Assembly (NCBI GenBank): GCA_007280905.1
Contig: QYQM01000109.1
Location: forward strand, 1 to 58,965
DNA length: 58,965 nucleotides
Source of the DNA: Porphyromonadaceae bacterium
GTDB taxonomy: Bacteria > Bacteroidota > Bacteroidia > Bacteroidales > UBA12481
Direction of reading: 5' to 3'
The translations under genes were made by a program, and so were the position numbers. This document shows positions 42,985 through 53,115 of this stretch, piece by piece (the first letter of the stretch is position 1; every line of letters begins with the position of its first letter). The notes beneath the pieces are model-generated. The model did not search any database and was not told where the DNA came from. It saw only the letters and a list, made by a program, of their open reading frames with translations.

Positions 42985-44412
42985 TTAAAACCGGAAATAA
43001 ATAAATGGATTAAAGCCAGAAGTCGTTATGGAAGCCATACTATAAACCAGCAGGATAATTGCAATCAAGCCGCCAACCCATGTTTTCCGGGTAGAATAGG
43101 GAACTTTTAACTGTTTCTCCTGCCAGCCCTCAATTCCGTGGATAATGCCATAAAAACCAAAGAAAGCCCCGACCAGCAGGATAACCCAGAACTGTACATC
43201 AAATCTCCAGGCTGGAAACCCTCCATCAAAGGAGAACATCTTTTTAAGATATAAACCAGCCTGATGCAGGTCTGTGGCCCGGAAAAGCACCCACCCTATC
43301 AGAGTAATCAGGTAAGTAAGGATGACTGATGGAATTTTTCCGATTTTTTCGGTAACCCGGATCAGAAAAAGCCGGTCGAGAACCAGGAACAAACCATGAA
43401 ATCCACCCCACAACACAAAATTCCAGGCAGCCCCGTGCCACAATCCCGATATCAGAAATACCACCCACAGATTAAAAAAGAGCCTGGCCTTGGTTTTTAC
43501 CCGGCTCCCGCCGAGCGGAATGTAAAGGTAATCCTTCATCCAACGGCCCAGTGTCATGTGCCATCGCCGCCAGAATTCCGTAATATTCCGGGATATATAT
43601 GGATTATTGAAGTTCTCGGGAAAAGTAAACCCGATCATCTTCGCAATTCCGATAGCCATATCTGAATATCCCGAAAAATCATAATAGATCTGAAATGAAT
43701 AGGCGACAATCCCGATCCAGGCAGTCGGGGTAGTGATATTTAGCGGACCGAGTGCGAAAATCCGATCCACCTCGGCACCCAGGACATTAGCAATCAGCAC
43801 CTTTTTTGCCAGCCCGATGATAAACCGGAACATCCCCAGTAAACGGTTATCGGTTGTTTCAGAAGCCCTTCGGTTAAGAATCTGATCGGCGATTTCATGA
43901 TACCGGACGATCGGACCTGCAATCAATTTGGGGAATAAAATAATATAAAGCTGGTAATCCCAAAACTTGGTGAGAGGTGCCTGCACACGCCGGTAAACAT
44001 CCACTACATAAGTAACCGTCTCAAAAGTATAGAAAGATATTCCGATAGGCAGGACCAGTTTTGTCCAGAGTATACCATTGATTCCGAAAGCCTTGAGCAG
44101 TACATCAAAATTCTCAATAAAGAAATTAGAGTATTTGAAATAGAAGAGAAGTCCGAGATTGACCGAAACCGACAGTGTCAGCAACAGCCGGCGATGGAGC
44201 TTACTTTTGGATGCGGCCATCCATTTGACCAGGTGGAAATCGAGGAAGGTGGTACCCAGTATCACAAAAATGAACTTCGGGGCACCCCAGCTATAAAAGA
44301 AAATGCTGGCGAAAAGAGCCAGCCAGTTCCTGTATTTATTGGGAATAAGGAAATAGGACAAAAGAAAAACCGGTAAGAACCAAATCAGAAACAAACTGCT
44401 GCTGAATACCAT
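42985..44412 (-). CDS. MBOAT-family O-acyltransferase (AlgI-like)
   Basis: 475 aa with about 10-12 membrane segments. The active-site region FWRRWHMTLGRWMKDYLYIPLGG is characteristic of AlgI/DltB-type MBOATs, and the conserved His is in GLWHGAAWNFVLWGG. It moves acetyl groups from cytoplasmic acetyl-CoA across the membrane for polysaccharide O-acetylation. It forms a two-gene cassette with the AlgJ-like gene directly downstream. The acceptor polysaccharide is unknown. Confidence 0.9.
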   Translation of the reverse strand: MVFSSSLFLIWFLPVFLLSYFLIPNKYRNWLALFASIFFYSWGAPKFIFVILGTTFLDFHLVKWMAASKSKLHRRLLLTLSVSVNLGLLFYFKYSNFFIENFDVLLKAFGINGILWTKLVLPIGISFYTFETVTYVVDVYRRVQAPLTKFWDYQLYIILFPKLIAGPIVRYHEIADQILNRRASETTDNRLLGMFRFIIGLAKKVLIANVLGAEVDRIFALGPLNITTPTAWIGIVAYSFQIYYDFSGYSDMAIGIAKMIGFTFPENFNNPYISRNITEFWRRWHMTLGRWMKDYLYIPLGGSRVKTKARLFFNLWVVFLISGLWHGAAWNFVLWGGFHGLFLVLDRLFLIRVTEKIGKIPSVILTYLITLIGWVLFRATDLHQAGLYLKKMFSFDGGFPAWRFDVQFWVILLVGAFFGFYGIIHGIEGWQEKQLKVPYSTRKTWVGGLIAIILLVYSMASITTSGFNPFIYFRF

Positions 44413-44440
44413 ATTCTTACCAGTTTACCCGAAGGCTTAT

Positions 44441-45778
44441 TTATTTGATGTGCGTTTTAACAAAATCTCTCAATACTCCTGTCAGATCCGGTAATCCAAT
44501 CTCCTGCAGATCATAGAAAACCCTGGTATTAGGCTTTTTGATCCGAATGATCCGGTTGAGACCAATCGGGGTGCCTATAATCACTGAATCACAATCGGTA
44601 TTATTGATGGTAGCTTCCAGATCTTTAAGCTGCTGCTTACCATAACCCATCGCCGGCAGCAATTTGCCGATGTTCGGATATATTTTAAATGTTTCAGACA
44701 ATTTACCAACCGTGAAAGGCCGTGGATCCACCTCTTCAGCTGCACCGAATTTGCGTGCGGCAACCACTCCGGCGCCAATTTTCATTTCACCATGGGTAAG
44801 AGTGGGGCCATCTTCGACAACCAGAACACGCTTGCCCCGGATTAGCGAAGGATCATCCACCCGGATCGGGGACGCTCCGTCAACCACGATAGCTTTCGGG
44901 TTTACGGAAGCAATATTTTCACGAACTTTCTGAACATCCTCCGGACGAGCGGTATCAATCTTATTGATAATCACCACGTCGGCTAATCTCAGGTTAACCT
45001 CACCAGGGTAATACGATAATTCATGCCCGGGGCGATGTGGGTCAACAACGGTAATCGTAAGGTCAGGCTTATAAAAAGAGAAATCATTATTACCGCCATC
45101 CCATACAACCACATCGCATCCTTTTGGATCTTTTTCGGCTTCGCGCAGAATAGCCTCATAATCAACACCTGCATAAATAACATTTCCGCGTACTATATGC
45201 GGTTCATATTCTTCCATCTCCTCAACCGTACATTTGTGTTTTTCCAGATCAGCAAGTTCGGCATAACGCTGAACTTTTTGGGCTACCAGGTCGCCATAAG
45301 GCATCGGATGACGAACTGCTACCACATTCAACCCCATTCCCATCAGAATTTCGATAACCTTTCTCGAGGTCTGGCTCTTGCCGCAGCCCGTACGCGATGC
45401 CACTATGGCAATAACGGGCTTCGTACTTTTTATCATAGTGCCTTTTGGCCCCAGCAATGCAAAGTTAGCTCCACAGGCATTTACCAGTGCGCTGACTGCC
45501 ATCACCCGTTGGTAAGGCACGTCGCTGTAAGAGAATACACAACTGTCCACATCATATTTCGCGATCAGCGCCGGAAGCTCTTCCTGGGTAAAAATCGGAA
45601 TCCCATCAGGATATAATTTACCGGCAAGTTCAGCCGGGTATTTACGACTATCAATATCCGGAATCTGGGCAGCAGTAAACGCCACTACCTCATACTCCGA
45701 CTGATCCCTGTAATAAGTGTTGAAATTGTGAAAATCGCGACCGGCAGCACCGATAATTATGATTCTTTTCCTGGACAT
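44441..45778 (-). CDS. Cyclic 2,3-diphosphoglycerate-synthetase-like P-loop GTPase
   Basis: 445 aa. A Rossmann-like N-terminus (KRIIIIGAAGRDFHNF) is followed by a P-loop near residue 130 (VASRTGCGKSQTSRKV) and a Walker B/acidic region (VVVWDGGNNDF). The C-terminal half has DVVIINKIDTARPEDVQ, a G4-like NKxD motif. This architecture matches proteins annotated as cyclic 2,3-diphosphoglycerate synthetases, which occur widely in bacteria that do not make that osmolyte, so the real substrate is uncertain. An unusually strong Shine-Dalgarno (AAGGAGG, 4 bases before the ATG) precedes it. Confidence 0.75.
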   Translation of the reverse strand: MSRKRIIIIGAAGRDFHNFNTYYRDQSEYEVVAFTAAQIPDIDSRKYPAELAGKLYPDGIPIFTQEELPALIAKYDVDSCVFSYSDVPYQRVMAVSALVNACGANFALLGPKGTMIKSTKPVIAIVASRTGCGKSQTSRKVIEILMGMGLNVVAVRHPMPYGDLVAQKVQRYAELADLEKHKCTVEEMEEYEPHIVRGNVIYAGVDYEAILREAEKDPKGCDVVVWDGGNNDFSFYKPDLTITVVDPHRPGHELSYYPGEVNLRLADVVIINKIDTARPEDVQKVRENIASVNPKAIVVDGASPIRVDDPSLIRGKRVLVVEDGPTLTHGEMKIGAGVVAARKFGAAEEVDPRPFTVGKLSETFKIYPNIGKLLPAMGYGKQQLKDLEATINNTDCDSVIIGTPIGLNRIIRIKKPNTRVFYDLQEIGLPDLTGVLRDFVKTHIK

Positions 45779-45782
45779 AAAG

Positions 45783-45789
45783 CCTCCTT
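45783..45789 (-). promoter_or_regulatory. Strong Shine-Dalgarno of the cDPGS-like gene
   Basis: Minus-strand AAGGAGG followed by CTTT and ATG. Most starts in this window lack a recognisable SD, so this site stands out. Confidence 0.6.
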
Positions 45790-45867
45790 AATCTTAATTT
45801 TAGCAATATTTTTTATGCCGTAAATATATAAGTTTCGGGCTAACCGAATCATGATATCTATCTGAGT

Positions 45868-47298
45868 TCAGGAAACTATCTGATATCGATCGGTATCCAG
45901 CCTTAAAAAGATAAACAGCATCAGGGTAAATGCCCAAAGGGATGATCCCCCGTAACTAAAAAAGGGCAAAGGTATCCCGATAACCGGAACGATCCCGATA
46001 GTCATGCCGATATTAATGGCAAAATGGAAGAAAAGGATTGAGGCTACGCCGTAACCATAAACCCTTGAGAAGGTAGATCTTTGCCTTTCTGCTAATGCGA
46101 TTAACCGGATGATCAACCCCGAAAACATACTCAAAATGAGCAGGCTGCCAATAAATCCCCACTCTTCACCCACGGTACAAAAGATAAAATCGGTGCTCTG
46201 CTCCGGGACAAACTTGAAGCGGGTTTGCGTTCCCTGCAGGAAGCCTTTTCCCAAAAAACCGCCTGAACCGATGGCAATCTTCGACTGGTTCAGGTTATAC
46301 CCTGCTCCAAGTGGATCGCTTTCGAGCCCAAGGATATTATTGATACGTGACTGCTGATGCGCCTGGAGGATTTCATGAAATACAAAGTCGACCGAGAAGA
46401 TGAAAATTATAGCCCCCATCCAGGTAAACAGGATCAGAAGCAATGGGTTATGTTTTTTACGGAGAATGATCATCAGCCAGATCATGAAAGCAATGACTGA
46501 AGCGATAAAGAACAGGCGGGCCACTGACCATTCCTGTCCGAGGTACCGGGAAGCCAGAATCGCCAGTCCGAATAGGGCGCCGAGCATAAGGGTTCCTGCA
46601 TAAAAGAACTTCAGGTTCCGCTGATAAAGCCAGGTAATCATAAGTGCGATTACACTAAGGACGGGCAGGAGAACCGGCAAGGGAACCAGCATGGTAAGAA
46701 CAAACAATAGAATGGCCAGTCCGGCAACAAACAGCACCACCCAGGAGAGTCCTTCCCGGTAAAGAACCAGTACAAACACCAGAAAAACCAGTGCAGTTCC
46801 GGTATCTTTTTGAAGGAGAATCAGGATGATTGGAATTACCAGGAGAGCCCCTGCAATGATAAGGTTCTTCACTTTATGGATCTGGAAATTATATCGCGAC
46901 AACACCTTGGCTAATGCCAGGGCCGTAGCAAACTTCACGAATTCAGCTGGTTGCAGACTGAACGAACCGATAAAGATCCAGGCTCTGGCACCGTTCACTT
47001 CCTTCCCGATTAATATGGTAATTGGCAGAATCAACAGCATCAGACCGTAAATCGGAAAAGAGAAAAAGCTCCAAACCTTTCCGTCAATGGCCAGGGTTAG
47101 AACGGCAATCGCCAGGGCGGTAAGGATGTAATAAAATTGTTTGCTGTACCGCTGGGTAAAATCAAATATTGAACCTGTGGTTCCTTCATTCTGTGTCGCC
47201 GCAAAAATATTCATCCAGCCAAACAATACCATTGCCAGGAAGAGGATGATCGTGAGCCAATCCAATCGCGCGATGAAATTTGTTCTTGGGTTTGCCAT
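45868..47298 (-). CDS. rodA: Rod-shape-determining glycan polymerase RodA
   Basis: 476 aa SEDS-family protein with about 10 or more membrane helices, longer than E. coli RodA (about 370) because of an extended central hydrophobic block (about 180-290). The conserved C-terminal part GIVPVIGIPLPFFSYGGSSLW is the SEDS signature. It polymerises lipid II in lateral wall growth with PBP2. Its start overlaps the mrdA stop by one base (TGATG). Confidence 0.93.
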   Translation of the reverse strand: MANPRTNFIARLDWLTIILFLAMVLFGWMNIFAATQNEGTTGSIFDFTQRYSKQFYYILTALAIAVLTLAIDGKVWSFFSFPIYGLMLLILPITILIGKEVNGARAWIFIGSFSLQPAEFVKFATALALAKVLSRYNFQIHKVKNLIIAGALLVIPIILILLQKDTGTALVFLVFVLVLYREGLSWVVLFVAGLAILLFVLTMLVPLPVLLPVLSVIALMITWLYQRNLKFFYAGTLMLGALFGLAILASRYLGQEWSVARLFFIASVIAFMIWLMIILRKKHNPLLLILFTWMGAIIFIFSVDFVFHEILQAHQQSRINNILGLESDPLGAGYNLNQSKIAIGSGGFLGKGFLQGTQTRFKFVPEQSTDFIFCTVGEEWGFIGSLLILSMFSGLIIRLIALAERQRSTFSRVYGYGVASILFFHFAINIGMTIGIVPVIGIPLPFFSYGGSSLWAFTLMLFIFLRLDTDRYQIVS

Positions 47299-49109
47299 CA
47301 GAATTGCTGGTATTCTAAAATTATCCGTTCCTTTTCCGTTTGGGTGATAGTCCCGTTTAGATATTTTTCAATCATCAGACTGGCTATGGTTGCCGCATAC
47401 ACACCACCCGCTCCTGAATTTTCAACATAGGCAACAATGGCAATACGAGGCCTCTCTTTAGGTGCAAATGCAACAAAACCGGAATGGTCCTTTTTCCCGC
47501 CTGAATTCTGCACCGTGCCGGTTTTACCGCACACCGTTACACCAGGTACCTGGGCCCGCGATCCGGTTCCACCAGGCTCATAAACAACACCCTGCATACC
47601 ATCCGATATGATTTCAAAATACTTGGGATCTATGGCGGTATGCACCGGTTCCCTGAATTTCTGCGGGATGGTATCAATTCCTTCGATGGCCTTAACGAAG
47701 TGGGGCACATAATAAAACCCGCGATTCGCAATAATGGCGGCCAGGTTTGCGATTTGTATCGGCACAGTTTCCACTTCGCCCTGACCGATAGAATTGGAAT
47801 AGATTGTGCTGAATGCCCACCGGTTAGCGCCATACCACTTATCATAATAGGCCACATCAGGAACCAGGCCAGGCTTGATGCCCGGCAAATCCGAAGGCAG
47901 AACCTGGCCCAACCCAAATGAATAAACCATCTGGTACCAGGATTTCAATCCGATCTGGCTATCCTGGAACTGGCTGGTGCTTTTCCCTTGAAGGATGATC
48001 CGGCGGAAAACATTGTAAAAATAAGGGTTGCAGGAATAACGGATCCCTTCACGCAACCCGTGCGCATTTGGATGATTATGACACCCGATAATACTTTTGT
48101 TGCAATCCACACTATAGAATTCATCGATAACTCCCAGCTGTAAAGCGACCAGTGCCTGCACGGCCTTGAATATGGAACCCGGAGAATATCGCGACATGGT
48201 AGCCCGGTTGAAAAGCGGGTTCAAACTGTCATTCATCAGCTTCTCAAAATTCTTTCCGCGGATACGGCCGACCAGTTCATTAGGATCGTAAGCAGGACTC
48301 GAAATCATGGCCAGGATTTCACCTGTCGCCGGTTCGATGGCTACAATACTGCCTCTTTTATGGGCGAGTAACTTCTCCCCATACTCCTGCAGGCCGGCAT
48401 CAAGGGAAGTTGTGAGCTTTCTGCCGGGTTCCGGAATCGTGTCATACTGGCCATTCTCGAAATTACCCTGAAGCCGGTTATGCACATCCACCAGCATAAA
48501 ACGGATTCCTTTCCGGCCTCTCAGGTAAGGCTCATATTCCTCCTCCAACCCTGATATGCCAATGTAATCTCCACTCTGGTAATAGACATCGGAATTGATA
48601 TCCCCCTGATTTACTTCGCCCACATATCCGAGAACATGCGGGGCAATAGGTTGCGGATACTTGCGCTGTGTGCGGATCTGAATCGAGAATCCCGGATACT
48701 TAAATAACTTTTCGTTTAGCGAAGCGATTTGTTCGGGACTGATCTGGCGTACCACAGCCGATTGGCGGTATCTTGAATATTCACGTGCCTTTTTTACTGA
48801 TTCGCGGAACTCAGCAAGGTCTACACTCAGAATTCTGCATAACTCCAGCGTATCAAAGGCTTTTACCTGCTGCGGCAGCATGAGCAAATCATAAACCGCT
48901 TCATTATAGACCATTACCTTTCCATACCGGTCGAAGATCATGCCCCTGTCGGGATATTCCACTACCCGCAGCCGTGAGTTGTTATTCGACGAGAGCTGGT
49001 AAGATTTATCAATAACCTGGATATAGAATAGCCGGAGCATAAAAAGGACCGCAACGACAAGTACAATCCCGCCGATCACATATTTCCGGTTAGAATTCGG
49101 ATTCTGCAT
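47298..49109 (-). CDS. mrdA: Penicillin-binding protein 2 (rod-system transpeptidase)
   Basis: 603 aa. One N-terminal membrane anchor (about 9-29) is followed by a PBP dimerisation domain and a transpeptidase domain with SIFK (active Ser near 316, in SRYSPGSIFKAVQ), SCN (RYSCNPYF) and KTGT (VCGKTGTVQ). It crosslinks peptidoglycan in the elongasome, paired with RodA downstream. Confidence 0.94.
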   Translation of the reverse strand: MQNPNSNRKYVIGGIVLVVAVLFMLRLFYIQVIDKSYQLSSNNNSRLRVVEYPDRGMIFDRYGKVMVYNEAVYDLLMLPQQVKAFDTLELCRILSVDLAEFRESVKKAREYSRYRQSAVVRQISPEQIASLNEKLFKYPGFSIQIRTQRKYPQPIAPHVLGYVGEVNQGDINSDVYYQSGDYIGISGLEEEYEPYLRGRKGIRFMLVDVHNRLQGNFENGQYDTIPEPGRKLTTSLDAGLQEYGEKLLAHKRGSIVAIEPATGEILAMISSPAYDPNELVGRIRGKNFEKLMNDSLNPLFNRATMSRYSPGSIFKAVQALVALQLGVIDEFYSVDCNKSIIGCHNHPNAHGLREGIRYSCNPYFYNVFRRIILQGKSTSQFQDSQIGLKSWYQMVYSFGLGQVLPSDLPGIKPGLVPDVAYYDKWYGANRWAFSTIYSNSIGQGEVETVPIQIANLAAIIANRGFYYVPHFVKAIEGIDTIPQKFREPVHTAIDPKYFEIISDGMQGVVYEPGGTGSRAQVPGVTVCGKTGTVQNSGGKKDHSGFVAFAPKERPRIAIVAYVENSGAGGVYAATIASLMIEKYLNGTITQTEKERIILEYQQF

Positions 49110-49115
49110 ATTGAA

Positions 49116-49649
49116 TTATCGGGAAATCCTGAAACGGATTCCTTCCCAGAAGAGAATAATAATCAAGGTAAAGATCCCGCTCATGATTACCCGCAGCAAA
49201 GTTCTGAGAAAATCCCTCAAAGAAAGATCCTCCAGAAAAAAGAGCACAAAATGGTGAATCCCAATCATGATCAGGGCATATGACAGGAACCAGAGGATTC
49301 CATAATTTTTCGAATCCGGATAGGTCCCTGGTTCATATTCATCACGCGGATTGATCCATCGCAGAACTGAAGGCCGCATAAAAGCTATCAGCAAAGTTGC
49401 AGCAGTATGAGTTCCAAGGGATGACCCATTTCCGGCAATCCCCTGAGGAAAGACATCGACGCCCAATCCCAGGAAAAAAGCCGAGAGCAGTAAAACCCAG
49501 CCCGGGGTATCAAAAGGAAGAACCAGGATATACCATATATAAAAGTAAGGATTGATATAACCGCTGAATTGAACATTATTCAGAATCAGCACCTGGAAAA
49601 AGATCACCAGGAAGAATCGGAATACATATCGGTTTAATTGATCAATCAT
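49116..49649 (-). CDS. mreD: Rod-shape-determining protein MreD
   Basis: About 177 aa. The ATG at 49649, overlapping the mreC stop as ATGATTGA, is preferred to the in-frame start at 49679. It is hydrophobic with about five membrane segments and has weak sequence conservation typical of MreD. The assignment rests on size, topology and position between mreC and mrdA. Confidence 0.82.
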   Translation of the reverse strand: MIDQLNRYVFRFFLVIFFQVLILNNVQFSGYINPYFYIWYILVLPFDTPGWVLLLSAFFLGLGVDVFPQGIAGNGSSLGTHTAATLLIAFMRPSVLRWINPRDEYEPGTYPDSKNYGILWFLSYALIMIGIHHFVLFFLEDLSLRDFLRTLLRVIMSGIFTLIIILFWEGIRFRISR

Positions 49650-50469
49650 AGGTCTGTAACTCCAGCTTTTCCTGCTCAACTTTGTTGAAATTCCTGATCA
49701 CATAAACCCTGGTCAGTTTTTTAAAGTCCTGACTCAATAACACCTTGAGTTCCTTAAAACTACCTGCCGGTGTTCGATCCACCTGTATAACGCTTCCCAC
49801 TTTTTCACCTTCCGGAAAGATTGTCGTTAATCCGCTGGTGATTATGGCATCTCCCTCATAAACAGGTGCATGTCCCGGTATTTCGGTAACAATTGCCTCC
49901 TGATACGAATGCCCCGGCCAGCTAAGTGTTCCGAAATAGTTGTTACTCGCCAGTTTGACGCTCCCCTTAAATTTGGAATTCAAAACCGATATAACCGTTG
50001 AGAAATTGGCGGATACATTGCGCACAATGCCTACAATTCCATCGGGTCCGACCACACCCATATCCTGCCTTACGCCCTGGGAATAACCCACATTCAGTGT
50101 GATATAGTTGTTTTGCTTATTAATCGAGTTATTGACTACCTGAGCCGGAATATAATTAAATACATATCCTGGTTGAGAGAAGGTGGTAATTGAGTCGCGG
50201 CCGGAAGACTTAAACGGCCGTTGGGCCAGCTCATTCCTCAAACGTGCGTTTTCGGTAACCAGGATGGAGTTTTCATCGGTAAGATGAAAAAACCGGATAA
50301 AGTGATTGGTCTGAGTATAAAAGAATCCGTTAACGTCCTCCGACAATTGAAAAAACCTCGCATGCGGTAAAGGATTCCTTTGAAAAACCAGGGTAAGAGC
50401 AATGACCTCCAGGATTACGAAAATAATCTGGAAACTAAACCGGATTATGAGTCGAAGGAGATTTTGCAT
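49642..50469 (-). CDS. mreC: Rod-shape-determining protein MreC
   Basis: 275 aa. One N-terminal membrane segment (about 8-29), a coiled-coil-like stretch near 65-85, then the periplasmic beta-barrel MreC domain (about 105-265) with GYSQGVRQDMGVVGPDGIVGIV and GDAIITSG motifs. It scaffolds the elongasome in the periplasm. Confidence 0.92.
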   Translation of the reverse strand: MQNLLRLIIRFSFQIIFVILEVIALTLVFQRNPLPHARFFQLSEDVNGFFYTQTNHFIRFFHLTDENSILVTENARLRNELAQRPFKSSGRDSITTFSQPGYVFNYIPAQVVNNSINKQNNYITLNVGYSQGVRQDMGVVGPDGIVGIVRNVSANFSTVISVLNSKFKGSVKLASNNYFGTLSWPGHSYQEAIVTEIPGHAPVYEGDAIITSGLTTIFPEGEKVGSVIQVDRTPAGSFKELKVLLSQDFKKLTRVYVIRNFNKVEQEKLELQTYD

Positions 50470-50480
50470 TGTTCATCCTG

Positions 50481-51503
50481 CTATCTCATCAGGAACGGGA
50501 AACGGGTTATGTTCTTCAGCGCCATACCAGTACCGCGGGCAACACAATGGAGCGGATCGTCGGCCACCCGGAACGAAATATTCATCTTATCCGACAGCCG
50601 TTTGTCGAGGCCTTTCAGCAAGGCACCACCTCCAACAAGGTAAACCCCGTTGTTAACGATGTCGGCATACAATTCCGGAGGAGTACGTTCCAATACACTC
50701 AGAACAGCTGTTTCTACCTTCGACAATGATTTATCCAGTGCATGGGCCAGCTCACTGTATGAAACAGGAATTTCGATCGGAAGGGCAGTCATCTGGTTAG
50801 GTCCGCGAACTACATAATCCTGCGGCGGATTAGCCAGCAATGGAAGAGCGGCTCCGACATTTATCTTGATATCCTCAGCAGTTTTCTCTCCAATTTTGAT
50901 ATTATGCTGATGACGCATATAGCCCTGAATATCAAGCGTAAACTCGTCACCGGCAATACGCATCGATTCATTGCATACGATACCACCCAGGGCTATAACG
51001 GCAATCTCGGTAGTACCGCCTCCGATGTCGACAACCATATTACCTTCCGGTGCAAGTACATCGAGACCGATTCCAAGCGCTGCAGCCATCGGTTCATAAA
51101 TCATGTAAACCTCACGTCCGCCGGCATGCTCTGATGAATCCCTTACAGCACGGATTTCAACCTCGGTGCTGCCGGAAGGAATACTCACGACCATCCGCAT
51201 CGATTGGGCTCCAAACTTTGATTTTGCGGGGATCATTTTGATCATACCCCTGATCATCAGTTCAGCCGCGTTGAAGTCGGCAATAACACCGTCACGCAAA
51301 GGCCTGATTACTCTAATGTTATCGTGTGTCTTTCCGTACATTTGCCGGGCTTTATCGCCAAGTGCAAACAGCTTGCCTGTTGCGACATCGATCGCGACGA
51401 TGGAAGGCTCGTCCACAACGATTTTGTCATTACATATTATAACCGTGTTGGCCGTTCCCAGGTCAATAGCGATCTCCTGAGTTAAAAAGGAAAATAGACC
51501 CAT
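50481..51503 (-). CDS. mreB: Rod-shape-determining actin MreB
   Basis: 340 aa, full length. Actin-fold phosphate loops: IAIDLGTANTVI at the N-terminus and VVDIGGGTTEIAVI around 155-168; the adenosine-binding GGGALLKGLD region is near 288. It forms membrane filaments that direct lateral wall synthesis. First of the mre genes, 18 bp after purH. Confidence 0.96.
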   Translation of the reverse strand: MGLFSFLTQEIAIDLGTANTVIICNDKIVVDEPSIVAIDVATGKLFALGDKARQMYGKTHDNIRVIRPLRDGVIADFNAAELMIRGMIKMIPAKSKFGAQSMRMVVSIPSGSTEVEIRAVRDSSEHAGGREVYMIYEPMAAALGIGLDVLAPEGNMVVDIGGGTTEIAVIALGGIVCNESMRIAGDEFTLDIQGYMRHQHNIKIGEKTAEDIKINVGAALPLLANPPQDYVVRGPNQMTALPIEIPVSYSELAHALDKSLSKVETAVLSVLERTPPELYADIVNNGVYLVGGGALLKGLDKRLSDKMNISFRVADDPLHCVARGTGMALKNITRFPFLMR

Positions 51504-51521
51504 ATTTTGTCTCTTTGTTTT

Positions 51522-53054
51522 TTAGTGTTTAAAATGACGGATTCCGGTAAACACCATAGACAACCCGTGTATATTGCAATAGTCAATTGTATCCTGATCT
51601 CTCACCGATCCTCCCGGCTGTATCACCGATCCCACCCCGGCCTGATGAGCAATCTCTACACTGTCGGCAAAGGGGAAGAAAGCATCCGATGCCATCACTG
51701 CACCTTTGAGGTCAAAACCAAAACTCTGTGCTTTGGCAATCGCCTGCTTCAGGGCATCAACGCGGGATGTTTGCCCGGTACCGCTGGCCAGCAGCTGCTT
51801 ATCCTTAACAAGCACAATGGCATTCGACTTGGTATGCTTCACCAGCTTATTTGCAAACAGCAAATCTTCAATCTCCTTTGCCGTAGGATGGGCCTGCGTT
51901 ACCACCTTCAGATCCTCCGGAACCTCTTTGCGCATATCGCGGTCCTGCATCAGTACCCCGTTCAGCAGGCTTCGAAACTGCACTGTGGTTGTTGACCGGA
52001 CTGGTTTTCGGATCAAAATAATGCGGTTTTTCTTTTGCTTCAATATGGTAAGAGCCTGCTCAGTATATCCGGGAGCAATAATGATCTCGAAGAACAGTGA
52101 ATTGATCTCTACGGCAGTGGCCCTATCAATGGGGCTATTGGCAATCAGTATCCCGCCGAAGGCAGATACCGGATCGGCTGCCAGTGCCTTTTTCCAGGCC
52201 TCTGTCAATGAACCGGTGGAAGCGATCCCGCAGGCATTATTATGTTTCAGTATTCCGAAAGTCGTTTCATCAAACTCATCAATCAGGGATATAGCTGCAT
52301 CAGTATCCAGCAAGTTGTTATAGGAAATCTCCTTACCATGGATTTGTTCAAAAACCTGATCAAGGTCCCCGTAAAAGATCCCTTTCTGATGAGGATTCTC
52401 GCCATAGCGAAGAGTGTGGCCCGGACCGGCTGCTTTCCTGAAATTCAATGGATGTTCACCTCCAAGATAATTGCTGATAGCGCTGTCATACCCGCTCGAC
52501 ACCGCAAAAGCTGAGGTGGCAAATTCGTAACGGTCAGTAAGCGTGGTCACGCCATTTTTCTCTTTAAGAAGGTTTATCAATTTCGGGTAGTACTCCCGTG
52601 ACGGAACGATCAACACATCTTCAAAATTCTTTGCAGCGGCACGAATCAGGGAAATCCCTCCAATATCAATCTTTTCAATAATTTCAGGAAGAAGGGCACC
52701 TGATGCAACCGTCTGCTCAAATGGATAAAGATCAACAATTACCAGATCGATCTCGGGAATATCCCAGGATTCCAAACTTTCACGATCGGATTCGTTGTTG
52801 CGGCGCGCCAAAATACCACCGAAAATTTTGGGATGCAAAGTTTTAACCCTGCCGCCCAGAATGCTTGGATAACCCGTAAGCAATTCTACCCGCTGAACGG
52901 GTAAACTCAATGATTCAATGAAATCCGCCGTACCACCTGTACTGATCAGAGAGACGCCCAATTGATGCAATCTGGTGAGAATCTCATCCAGGTTATCTTT
53001 GTGGTAAACAGAGATCAGCGCGCAACCTATTTGCTTTTCCTTATCCACACTCAT
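51522..53054 (-). CDS. purH: Bifunctional AICAR transformylase / IMP cyclohydrolase
   Basis: About 510 aa. The ATG at 53054 is favoured over 53099 because a -7 element (53069-53076) lies between them. The N-terminal MGS-like IMP cyclohydrolase domain has LGVSLISTGGTADFI and ILGGRVKTLHPKIFGGIL. The AICAR transformylase domain has LKHNNACGIAS (catalytic Lys-His) and ends GGSVRDQDTIDYCNIHGLSMVFTGIRHFKH. It performs the last two steps of IMP synthesis. Position upstream of mreB is typical of Bacteroidota. Confidence 0.95.
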   Translation of the reverse strand: MSVDKEKQIGCALISVYHKDNLDEILTRLHQLGVSLISTGGTADFIESLSLPVQRVELLTGYPSILGGRVKTLHPKIFGGILARRNNESDRESLESWDIPEIDLVIVDLYPFEQTVASGALLPEIIEKIDIGGISLIRAAAKNFEDVLIVPSREYYPKLINLLKEKNGVTTLTDRYEFATSAFAVSSGYDSAISNYLGGEHPLNFRKAAGPGHTLRYGENPHQKGIFYGDLDQVFEQIHGKEISYNNLLDTDAAISLIDEFDETTFGILKHNNACGIASTGSLTEAWKKALAADPVSAFGGILIANSPIDRATAVEINSLFFEIIIAPGYTEQALTILKQKKNRIILIRKPVRSTTTVQFRSLLNGVLMQDRDMRKEVPEDLKVVTQAHPTAKEIEDLLFANKLVKHTKSNAIVLVKDKQLLASGTGQTSRVDALKQAIAKAQSFGFDLKGAVMASDAFFPFADSVEIAHQAGVGSVIQPGGSVRDQDTIDYCNIHGLSMVFTGIRHFKH

Positions 53055-53068
53055 AAAATTTAATTTTG

Positions 53069-53076
53069 CAAATTTA
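53069..53076 (-). promoter_or_regulatory. -7 promoter element of purH and the rod operon
   Basis: Minus-strand TAAATTTG matches TAnnTTTG and ends 14 bp before the purH ATG at 53054. No -33 TTTG was seen. Confidence 0.45.
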
Positions 53077-53115
53077 CTAAAAATAGGCACATTAATCACT
53101 TATTACCCCACTGCA

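Noticed and set aside
45023-45616. 197-aa plus-strand frame
   Set aside because: Antisense to the cDPGS-like gene, rich in His/Cys/Asn, no family resemblance; a shadow of the real gene.
53055-53099. Longer purH N-terminus starting at 53099
   Set aside because: The extension covers the -7 promoter element and is not typical of PurH, which normally begins close to the MSVDKEKQIGCALISVY segment.
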